This document shows positions 1-5,183 of a DNA stretch of 5,183 nucleotides, one piece after another. The first letter of the stretch is position 1. Each line of letters starts with the position of its first letter. The notes beneath the pieces are model-generated. The model saw only the letters and a program-made list of their open reading frames with translations. It was not told the DNA's origin and made no database searches. The DNA lies in contig DBDQ01000021.1 of assembly GCA_002293665.1 (NCBI GenBank), positions 1 through 5,183 on the forward strand. The letters run 5' to 3'. The stretch comes from Alistipes sp. UBA928. GTDB lineage: Bacteria > Bacteroidota > Bacteroidia > Bacteroidales > Rikenellaceae. The position numbers and the translations under genes were made by a program.

Positions 1-1
1 C

Positions 2-2761
2 CAAACCAGCGGCGTTGTGTCGGGCAACGTGGTCGACGCCACCGAAAAGCGCGCTATGCCTGGAGCGGTGTTGCGTCTTAGTGACAGTCGTTATACGATA
101 TCCGATCGTAACGGGCATTACGAATTTCTGAATGTCCCGGCGGGCGATTATATCCTCGCCGTGGAATATATCGGCTACGAGACCGCCAGCCAGCCGGTCA
201 CAACGACCGCAGGCAATACCGTGGTCGATTTCACACTCAAAGAGGCACCGAAAACCATCGGCGAGGTTGTGGTGATGGGAGACATGTCGCGCAGTCAGGC
301 CAAGGCACTCAACACCCAGCGTACGGGCGAGCGTATTACGAATATCATTTCGAGCGACCAGATGGGTCGCTTCCCCGATTCCAACATCGGCGATGCGCTA
401 AGGCGTGTTCCGGGCGTTGCGATGCAGGGCGACCAGGGCGAGAGCCGAAATATCGTGATTCGCGGTATGGCTCCGCAGCTCAACTCGGTGACACTCAACG
501 GCAATCGCGTCCCCTCGGCCGAGGGCGACAACCGCAACGTGCAGATGGACCTGTTTCCCGCCGACATGATCCAAACGGTGGAAGTGAGCAAAACCCTGAC
601 CGCCGACATGGACGCCGACGCGATTGGCGGTTCGGTGAATCTGGTCACTCGTTCGGCTCCCGTCACACGCCGCATTTCGGCGACGCTGCTGGGCGGCTAC
701 AATCCGATTCGGAGCAGCGGCACGTGGGGCGGCTCGGCGGTCTACTCCGACAGGTTCTTTAACAAGAAGTTGGGCGTGGTGGTCAACGGTTCGTACCATA
801 ATAAGAAATATGGATCGGATAACGTCGAGGCCGCGTGGGCGCAAGACAAGGCGGGCGATATCTACATGAAAGAGATGGACATCCGCAAGTACGACGTTCA
901 GCGTATCCGCCGCAGCGTGGGTGCCAACCTCGACTGGAAAATCAACGCGGGCAACACCATTACTTTCGACGCGATGTATAACTGGCGCGACGACATTGAA
1001 ACCCGCTACCGCGTGCGTTACAAATCGGAGCCCAAGTACGACAAGAAGACGGGCGAATTGACGAGCTACAAGAACTCTGTGTCTCGTCAAACCAAGAGCG
1101 GCGTCGGTCTGAACGGCACACCCGGACGTCTCGAACGCCAGGCGGTGCAGAGCTACGCCCTCGGCGGACGCCACTTGGTGTCGCCCAAGTTCGATCTGAG
1201 CTGGAACGTCAACTTCTCACGCGCTATCGAGCATCGTCCCGGCGAACGCTACGCCAACTACGAGGTGAAAAAAGAGAACTCCGCCATCACTCAGGACATC
1301 TCTGATCCCTCGCGCCCGTCATTCTCACAGGACTGGGCCCCGCTCGACGCGTTTAAACTCAAGTCGCTGAGCGAAAACGACAACTACACACGCGAGGATG
1401 AGCTTGCCGCAAGAATCGACGCGAGGGTGCCCATGTCTATTATCGACGGGCAGAAGGGGCGTTTGCGTTTCGGTCTGCGCGCCCGCCTCAAAGACAAAAT
1501 GCGCGACAACACTTTCTCCGAATACAAGCCGTTGGGTGATTTCCCTAAGTTGACCGACACCGACGACACAGAAAACCACGGCGCACTGTCGATTGATTCG
1601 AAGTATGTTCCCGGCACGTTCTACAACCAGAACGACCTGTCGAAGCTTCCTCTGAGCGACGCCTCGAAATTCGAAGGCGAGCTCAAACCCGAAGAGTATC
1701 TTGCGGCCAACTACAACGCCAACGAGCGGATTCTCGCAGCCTACCTGCGTTGGGACCAAAACCTGACCGACAAACTCGTGGCCACGGTCGGTCTGAGGGG
1801 CGAACACACCCACACCAAGTACACTGGCAACCGCATCATCGACGAGGACTACGACAACGCCACTGCCGAGAGCCGCACCGGAAGCTACATGAACCTTCTG
1901 CCCAGCGTGTCGTTCAAATATGACGTTCGTCGCAACCTGATCCTGCGCGCGGCCTTCACCACCGCCCTGTCAAGGCCCAATTACTATGACTTGGTGCCGT
2001 TCACCAACGTGGTGTCGGAGGAAAACTTCGTCAGTGCCGGTAATCCCGACCTGAAGCCCACTTACAGCTACAACTTCGACGTAATGGGCGAGTATTACTT
2101 CAAAACGGTGGGTATCTTCTCCGTCGGCGCGTTCTACAAGTCGCTTAACAACTTTATCTACAAGTACTCCGACATGAGCTACACCGCCGATAAGTTCGCC
2201 GCCGACTTCCCCGGCCAGACCAACCCCGTCTCGGGTGACGAGGCGTGGGAGTTCGTACGTCCGATGAACGGACGCAACGTGGCGGTGTACGGCTTCGAGG
2301 TGGCGTTTCAACGCCGACTCGACTTCCTGCCGACACAGTTCCTGCGCAATTTCGGAGTGTATGTCAACTACACCTACACCGACTCGCGCGCAAAAGGAAT
2401 CCGCAGTGCCGACGGCGTCGAGCGCATTGGTCTGCGCCTGCCCGGCACCGCACCCCACATGCTCAACACGTCGCTCAGTTGGGAAAACGAACGTTTCTCG
2501 GCTCGTGTGTCACTCAACTACTCGGGCAGCTACCTCGACGAGATCGGAGCCGACGCGTTTCAGGATCGCTACTACGACCGTCAATTGTTCCTCGACGCCA
2601 ACGCCTCGTACCGCGTAACCAAGTGGATGCGTATCTTCGCCGAGGCGAACAACCTGCTCAATACCCCGCTGCGCTACTACCAGAGCGGCGTGCGCGACCG
2701 GGTCATGCAGATGGAATATTACAAACCGACCTTCATCGCGGGTCTCAAATTCGAATTCTAA
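2..2761 (+). CDS. TonB-dependent outer-membrane receptor, 5' end cut off by window edge
   Basis: This gene encodes an outer-membrane, TonB-powered gated barrel for substrate uptake. The reading frame is open from the first complete codon (base 2). A GTG at 17 lies inside the first domain, so the true start and signal peptide are upstream. Numbering from that GTG, residues 1-75 are a carboxypeptidase-regulatory-like beta-sandwich (NGHYEFLNVPAGDYIL, then YIGYE). Residues 81-88 (IGEVVVMG) resemble a TonB-box linker. Residues about 104-214 are the plug, with NIVIRGMAP (145-153), VTLNGNRVP (158-166) and DADAIGGSVNLVTRSAP (199-215). The rest is an approximately 700-residue barrel ending in aromatic FEF, the usual outer-membrane assembly signal. 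The plug wording is closest to the Xanthomonas/Caulobacter-type TonB receptor family (TIGR01782-like, from memory). The visible length suits a nearly complete receptor. No SusD-like partner follows; the next gene is a phosphoesterase 6 bases on, which suggests a phosphorylated substrate. The family call is very secure; the substrate is inferred only. Confidence 0.95.
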   Translation, partial: QTSGVVSGNVVDATEKRAMPGAVLRLSDSRYTISDRNGHYEFLNVPAGDYILAVEYIGYETASQPVTTTAGNTVVDFTLKEAPKTIGEVVVMGDMSRSQAKALNTQRTGERITNIISSDQMGRFPDSNIGDALRRVPGVAMQGDQGESRNIVIRGMAPQLNSVTLNGNRVPSAEGDNRNVQMDLFPADMIQTVEVSKTLTADMDADAIGGSVNLVTRSAPVTRRISATLLGGYNPIRSSGTWGGSAVYSDRFFNKKLGVVVNGSYHNKKYGSDNVEAAWAQDKAGDIYMKEMDIRKYDVQRIRRSVGANLDWKINAGNTITFDAMYNWRDDIETRYRVRYKSEPKYDKKTGELTSYKNSVSRQTKSGVGLNGTPGRLERQAVQSYALGGRHLVSPKFDLSWNVNFSRAIEHRPGERYANYEVKKENSAITQDISDPSRPSFSQDWAPLDAFKLKSLSENDNYTREDELAARIDARVPMSIIDGQKGRLRFGLRARLKDKMRDNTFSEYKPLGDFPKLTDTDDTENHGALSIDSKYVPGTFYNQNDLSKLPLSDASKFEGELKPEEYLAANYNANERILAAYLRWDQNLTDKLVATVGLRGEHTHTKYTGNRIIDEDYDNATAESRTGSYMNLLPSVSFKYDVRRNLILRAAFTTALSRPNYYDLVPFTNVVSEENFVSAGNPDLKPTYSYNFDVMGEYYFKTVGIFSVGAFYKSLNNFIYKYSDMSYTADKFAADFPGQTNPVSGDEAWEFVRPMNGRNVAVYGFEVAFQRRLDFLPTQFLRNFGVYVNYTYTDSRAKGIRSADGVERIGLRLPGTAPHMLNTSLSWENERFSARVSLNYSGSYLDEIGADAFQDRYYDRQLFLDANASYRVTKWMRIFAEANNLLNTPLRYYQSGVRDRVMQMEYYKPTFIAGLKFEF

Positions 2762-2767
2762 CGACGT

Positions 2768-3703
2768 ATGAAAAAACTGTTTATAATCGCGCTCCTGGCA
2801 CTGGCCGGCTGCACCGCGCAAAGCCCAAAACAGGTCTTTGTTCTGCCCGAGGACGAGTCTTTCAACTTCATCATGCTCAACGATGCGGGTCGCAATGGCT
2901 ACTACGACCAGAAAACCGTGGCCGCGACGATGGGCCGCATAGCCGAAACCACCGACTTTGAGTTTGTGGCCGCCGCCGGTGACATATTCCACTATCTGGG
3001 AATTCAAAGCACCGCCGATCCGTTGCTGATGACAAACTACGAGTCGATCTACTCGCACCCCGAGTTGCAGGTCGAATGGTATCCGATCCTGGGTAACCAC
3101 GAATACAGCGGCAACTCGCAGGCCGTGATCGATTACTCCGCGGTAAGCCGCCGCTGGTCGATGCCGGACCGATACTACACAAAATCGTTCGATATTCCCG
3201 GTGACGGTACACTGCGCGTGGTGTGGGTCGACACGGCACCTCTAATCGACAAGTACCGCAAGAAATCGGGCGAGTATCCCGATGCCGGACAGCAGGATAT
3301 GGACGCCCAACTGGCGTGGGTCGATTCGGTGCTGACCGCTTCCTCCGACACTTGGAAGATTGTTATAGGCCACCATCCGATCTGGGCCGGCACCGACAAG
3401 AACGATAGCGAACGCGGCGATTTGCAGGCCAGACTCGAACCGATTCTTGTACGCCACGGTGTAGACATGTATCTGTGCGGCCATATCCACAATTTTCAGC
3501 ACATCCGCCGACCCAACTCCGATATCGACTATGTAGTGAACGGTTCCGGCTCCTTGGGTCGCGAAGTGGTGGCGCAGGAGGGGCAAATTTTCACATCTTC
3601 GTCAACCGGTTTTTCGGTGGTCGCCGCATCAGCCGACAGTCTGCGATTGTTTATGCTCGACCGCGATGCACGAGTGCTATATGCCGTGAACCGCGGAAAG
3701 TAA
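2768..3703 (+). CDS. Lipoprotein metallophosphoesterase, tartrate-resistant/purple acid phosphatase-like
   Basis: This is a predicted phosphomonoesterase of the calcineurin-like fold, 311 residues. Residues 1-14 are a lipoprotein signal (MKK, hydrophobic core, lipobox LAGC) with acylated Cys15. The five metal-binding motifs appear in order: NDAG (Asp39), GDIFHY (Asp72), GNHE (Asn110, His111), GHHP (His202, His203) and GHIHN (His239, His241). The spacing and the GHHP/GHxHN pair match mammalian-type tartrate-resistant acid phosphatase rather than other calcineurin-like enzymes. Oddly, the residue three after Asp72, normally the iron-binding Tyr, is His75; similar Bacteroides proteins recalled from memory also have His here. 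The ATG is 6 bases after the receptor stop, with no promoter or clear Shine-Dalgarno in the gap, so the two are probably co-transcribed. It probably removes phosphate from an imported or periplasmic ester. The family is confident; the substrate and exact metals are unknown. Confidence 0.93.
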   Translation: MKKLFIIALLALAGCTAQSPKQVFVLPEDESFNFIMLNDAGRNGYYDQKTVAATMGRIAETTDFEFVAAAGDIFHYLGIQSTADPLLMTNYESIYSHPELQVEWYPILGNHEYSGNSQAVIDYSAVSRRWSMPDRYYTKSFDIPGDGTLRVVWVDTAPLIDKYRKKSGEYPDAGQQDMDAQLAWVDSVLTASSDTWKIVIGHHPIWAGTDKNDSERGDLQARLEPILVRHGVDMYLCGHIHNFQHIRRPNSDIDYVVNGSGSLGREVVAQEGQIFTSSSTGFSVVAASADSLRLFMLDRDARVLYAVNRGK

Positions 3704-3725
3704 TTGTCCGTACCTCTCTAAACAG

Positions 3726-3765
3726 CACCCCAAAAGTTGGACAAAAGACTTTTTGGGTGTTTTTT
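3726..3765 (+). terminator. Intrinsic terminator after the receptor/phosphatase pair
   Basis: The left arm CACCCCAAAAG (3726-3736) pairs with CTTTTTGGGTG (3749-3759) at 10 of 11 positions; the single mismatch is C3731 against T3754. The loop is 12 bases and a run of six T follows (3760-3765). It lies 22 bases after the phosphatase stop, the right place to end that transcript. The left arm plus loop also resembles an insertion-sequence end (see findings). Confidence 0.85.
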
Positions 3766-3883
3766 ATGACAAGAAAAGGCATTTAACACGCGACTGTCAA
3801 AAGGACAGAGCGGCAAAACGACCGTAGACACCCGCGAGAACAAAAAAATTCAGCAGGGCGGGGCGATTACGGGAAGAAAGGCT

Positions 3884-3891
3884 TACCTTTG
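3884..3891 (+). promoter_or_regulatory. Candidate Bacteroidota -7 promoter box (upstream)
   Basis: TACCTTTG matches the Bacteroidota -7 consensus TAnnTTTG exactly. Transcription would begin a few bases after 3891, giving a leader of roughly 135 bases before the chromate transporter start. No TTG/TTTG -33 element is visible at the usual distance, which lowers confidence. It lies well after the terminator and before the chromate genes, as a promoter should. Confidence 0.5.
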
Positions 3892-3916
3892 TGCCCGACA
3901 GGGTTATTTGACAGCA

Positions 3917-3940
3917 ATGCACCGCAAGAAACGGAAATAA
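3917..3940 (+). CDS. Possible seven-codon basic leader peptide
   Basis: An ATG at 3917 opens a tiny frame reading MHRKKRK followed by TAA. It begins about 25 bases after the TACCTTTG box, where the first start codon of a transcript would be expected, and is in a different frame from the chromate gene 92 bases further on. Five of the seven residues are Lys or Arg. It could be a leader peptide whose translation affects the downstream hairpin, or simply chance, since short frames of this size are common in non-coding DNA. No ribosome-binding site is evident. Confidence 0.2.
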   Translation: MHRKKRK

Positions 3941-3982
3941 GAACGGTTGCCAAGTCGTTACCTAACACCTCTCAAAATCAAT

Positions 3983-4010
3983 CTAACTATCTGGAAATTC
4001 AAGATGTTAG
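3983..4010. promoter_or_regulatory. Imperfect palindrome upstream of chromate genes, candidate operator or leader hairpin
   Basis: The core ATCTGGAAATTCAAGAT (3989-4005) equals its reverse complement at 14 of 17 positions, counting the centre base as a mismatch. It is flanked by CTAAC (3983-3987) and GTTAG (4006-4010), complementary if T3988 is bulged. As DNA it covers the region just upstream of the 4021-4028 promoter box, where a repressor or activator could act. As RNA from the upstream promoter it could form a 9-bp stem with a 9-base loop. No T-run follows, so it is not a simple terminator. No specific regulator is identified. Confidence 0.4.
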
Positions 4011-4020
4011 GATTAAGTTG

Positions 4021-4028
4021 TATCTTTG
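4021..4028 (+). promoter_or_regulatory. Candidate Bacteroidota -7 promoter box (proximal to chromate genes)
   Basis: TATCTTTG matches TAnnTTTG exactly and ends 4 bases before the ATG of the first chromate transporter gene. The region centred about 26 bases upstream has only a weak TTC where TTTG is expected. If used, transcription would begin at or next to the ATG, giving a leaderless or nearly leaderless message. It may instead be a chance match inside a leader made from the 3884 box. Confidence 0.4.
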
Positions 4029-4032
4029 TGGT

Positions 4033-4605
4033 ATGGAAAAACCGATTGGCACTTTCGGTTCCCTTTTCTGGTCTTTTTTCAAGATCGGGGGATTGACCTT
4101 CGGCGGAGGCTACGCGATGATCCCGGTGATCCGGCACGAGATCGTGGAGCGCCGCCGATGGATCACCTCCGACGAGTTTCTGGAACTGCTCGCGCTGGCC
4201 CAAACGTCGCCCGGCCCCATCTCGCTCAATACCGCCGTTTTTGTCGGCTACAAAGTCCGGCATTATGCAGGGGCCGTGACAGCTCTGCTGGGGACGATCC
4301 TGCCCGCGTTTGTGATCATTCTGCTCATCGCCGCCTTTTTTCGCGATTACACCCGGTATCCGCTCGTCGAGAGCGCCTTCCGGGGGATGCGCCCGGCCGT
4401 GGTGGCCCTCATTGTCGCGCCCGTTTTCAACATGCTCAAAGGCATGCGCTTTTGGGCGGTCGCCGGGGCGTTGGCCGTAGCGGTTGTCGTCGGGTTTTTC
4501 GGGGTGTCGCCCGTCTGGTTCCTGCTGGCTGGCGCGGTGGGCGGAGTGGCGTACAGCCTCTTTCGCAAAGGGGATAGCAATACCTCAACCGGCGGTGCAG
4601 CATGA
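4033..4605 (+). CDS. chrA: Chromate transporter, short-chain CHR-domain protein, first of a pair
   Basis: This is an inner-membrane protein of the CHR family, which moves chromate out of the cell, probably driven by the membrane potential. It has 190 residues and one CHR domain. The signature segments are TFGGGYAMIPVI (22-33) and AQTSPGPISLNTAVFVGY (56-73). They are followed by hydrophobic stretches at about 78-103, 121-136 and 141-176 and a polar tail. Long-chain ChrA proteins fuse two such domains; here the second is the next gene. The start chosen is the ATG at 4033, which places the usual short N-terminus just before the first membrane segment. An in-frame TTG at 3889 would add 48 residues without family character. 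There is no clear Shine-Dalgarno. Its stop overlaps the next start (ATGA, 4602-4605), so translation is probably coupled. Chromate specificity comes from family membership; some CHR proteins may move other oxyanions such as sulfate. Confidence 0.92.
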   Translation: MEKPIGTFGSLFWSFFKIGGLTFGGGYAMIPVIRHEIVERRRWITSDEFLELLALAQTSPGPISLNTAVFVGYKVRHYAGAVTALLGTILPAFVIILLIAAFFRDYTRYPLVESAFRGMRPAVVALIVAPVFNMLKGMRFWAVAGALAVAVVVGFFGVSPVWFLLAGAVGGVAYSLFRKGDSNTSTGGAA

Positions 4606-5126
4606 TCTACGTCCAACTTTTCCTCTCCTTTCTCAAGATCGGGATTTTCGGATTCGGAGGCGGATACGCCATGCTGTCGCTGATCCAACACGAGGTGGTG
4701 GAACAGCGCGCCTGGATATCCGCGAGGCAGTTTACCGACATGGTCGCCGTTTCGCAGATGACACCGGGGCCGATCGCCATCAATAGCGCCACCTTTATCG
4801 GCTATACGGTGACCGGCGACGTTTGGGGAGCCGCGCTGGCCACGCTGGCCGTTTGCCTGCCGCCGCTGACGGTGATGCTGCTGCTGACCCGATTTTTTCT
4901 CCGTTTCCGGAGGAACCGAACCGTGGGAGCGGTGATGGAAGGGTTGAAACCGATGATCGTCGGGATGATCGGTGCGGCGGCGCTGATGTTAATGACCCCT
5001 TCGAATTTCCCGGACTGGGTGAGCCTGGCCGTTTTCGGCGTCTGTCTGATCGCCTCGTTCCGCAAGGTCAATCCGCTCTGGCTGATCGTCGGCTCGGCTG
5101 TTTTCGGTATGATCTTCCTGTCTTGA
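4602..5126 (+). CDS. chrA: Chromate transporter, short-chain CHR-domain protein, second of a pair
   Basis: This is the partner membrane protein of the preceding gene: 174 residues with a single CHR domain. The signatures are FGFGGGYAM (16-24) and SQMTPGPIAINSATFIGY (51-68). Further hydrophobic stretches lie at about 74-100, 116-132 and 138-173, with a basic loop RFRRNR (101-106). Over the 62 aligned residues covering both signatures, 33 are identical to the first protein by hand count, so the two are tandem paralogues. In Bacillus subtilis, such paired short CHR proteins confer chromate resistance only when expressed together and insert with opposite topology; a similar heterodimer is inferred here. 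The ATG overlaps the upstream stop by four bases. No terminator is visible in the 57 bases after its TGA. Confidence 0.92.
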   Translation: MIYVQLFLSFLKIGIFGFGGGYAMLSLIQHEVVEQRAWISARQFTDMVAVSQMTPGPIAINSATFIGYTVTGDVWGAALATLAVCLPPLTVMLLLTRFFLRFRRNRTVGAVMEGLKPMIVGMIGAAALMLMTPSNFPDWVSLAVFGVCLIASFRKVNPLWLIVGSAVFGMIFLS

Positions 5127-5127
5127 G

Positions 5128-5160
5128 CCGGGTTGTGACCGGGTTGTGACCGGGTTGTGA
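5128..5160. repeat. Three perfect tandem copies of an 11-base unit
   Basis: The unit CCGGGTTGTGA occurs at 5128-5138, 5139-5149 and 5150-5160, beginning one base after the stop of the second chromate gene. The 11-base period is close to one helical turn, so each copy would face the same side of the DNA. Because 11 is not a multiple of three, the TGA in each unit gives a stop in each of the three forward frames. It could be a regulator-binding array for a gene beyond the window or a slippage-prone microsatellite. Confidence 0.9.
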
Positions 5161-5183
5161 AAAACTATTTGAACGGGAAGATC
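5161..5183. other. Start of the next intergenic region, cut by window edge
   Basis: These last 23 bases are AT-richer than the preceding genes and contain no start codon or hairpin that I can support. They may belong to the promoter region of a gene lying beyond the window. Confidence 0.4.

Larger units (their letters stand above)
3704..4032. other. Intergenic region between phosphatase and chromate transporter genes
   Basis: These 329 bases hold no convincing protein gene. From left to right they contain the terminator, a weak 5-bp hairpin (CTGTC 3794-3798 with GACAG 3804-3808, probably chance), a -7 promoter box at 3884-3891, a possible seven-codon leader peptide at 3917-3940, an imperfect palindrome at 3983-4010 and a second -7 box at 4021-4028. 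The stretch is AT-richer than the genes around it. The chromate gene's frame is open back to a TTG at 3889, but the translated sequence between 3889 and 4032 looks like non-coding DNA and lacks transporter-family features. Confidence 0.8.

Noticed and set aside
17..19. GTG at 17 as the receptor start codon
   Set aside because: The frame is open upstream to the window edge and the GTG falls within the first beta-sandwich domain, with no signal peptide after it.
398..1174. 258-codon open frame on the minus strand inside the receptor gene
   Set aside because: It lies wholly opposite a strongly supported receptor sequence, has no recognisable domain, and its composition is what GC-rich antisense frames give.
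2245..2961. 238-codon + strand frame crossing the receptor/phosphatase junction
   Set aside because: It overlaps two well-supported genes in another frame, is Arg-rich and low in family-like features, and looks like a frame shadow.
3475..3786. 103-codon + strand frame running from the phosphatase 3' end through the terminator
   Set aside because: It overlaps the phosphatase in another frame and then translates the terminator hairpin, so it is not a credible protein. The terminator part is covered as a possible dispersed repeat.
3794..3808. Small hairpin CTGTC/GACAG in the intergenic region
   Set aside because: A 5-bp stem with a 5-base loop and no T-run is easily expected by chance.
3889..4032. 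48-codon N-terminal extension of the first chromate transporter from a TTG start
   Set aside because: The extension has no CHR-family character, includes promoter-like and palindromic DNA, and the ATG at 4033 gives the normal short N-terminus.

Overview
The window looks like a chromosomal segment from a Bacteroidota bacterium. The evidence is an outer-membrane TonB-dependent receptor with an N-terminal carboxypeptidase-regulatory-like domain, two exact matches to the Bacteroidota -7 promoter element TAnnTTTG, and gene starts without a clear Shine-Dalgarno sequence. The GC-rich codon use would suit an Alistipes/Rikenellaceae-type genome, but that genus guess comes from general resemblance, not from a search. 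All genes found lie on the + strand.

Region 1 (window start to 3703) is an operon-like pair. A TonB-dependent receptor, with its 5' end cut off by the window edge, is followed after 6 bases by a lipoprotein metallophosphoesterase of the tartrate-resistant (purple) acid phosphatase type. The simplest joint role is capture and dephosphorylation of a phosphorylated compound: the receptor would bring it across the outer membrane and the lipid-anchored enzyme would release phosphate. The substrate is not known. The pair ends in an intrinsic terminator (3726-3765).

Region 2 (3704-4032) is a 329-base intergenic stretch. It holds the terminator, two Bacteroidota-type -7 boxes (3884-3891 and 4021-4028), a possible seven-codon basic leader peptide (3917-3940), and an imperfect palindrome (3983-4010) just upstream of the second -7 box. 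Together these suggest that the downstream genes are regulated.

Region 3 (4033-5126) carries two short CHR-domain chromate transporter genes that overlap by ATGA. They match the known paired short-chain ChrA arrangement, in which both proteins are needed for chromate efflux. The last stretch (5127-5183) has three perfect tandem copies of an 11-base unit directly after the second stop codon, then AT-richer sequence running off the window.

The genes belong to recognisable families. The points most worth following are the altered metal-ligand position in the phosphatase, the regulatory structure upstream of the chromate genes, the terminator that resembles an insertion-sequence end, and the 11-base tandem repeat.
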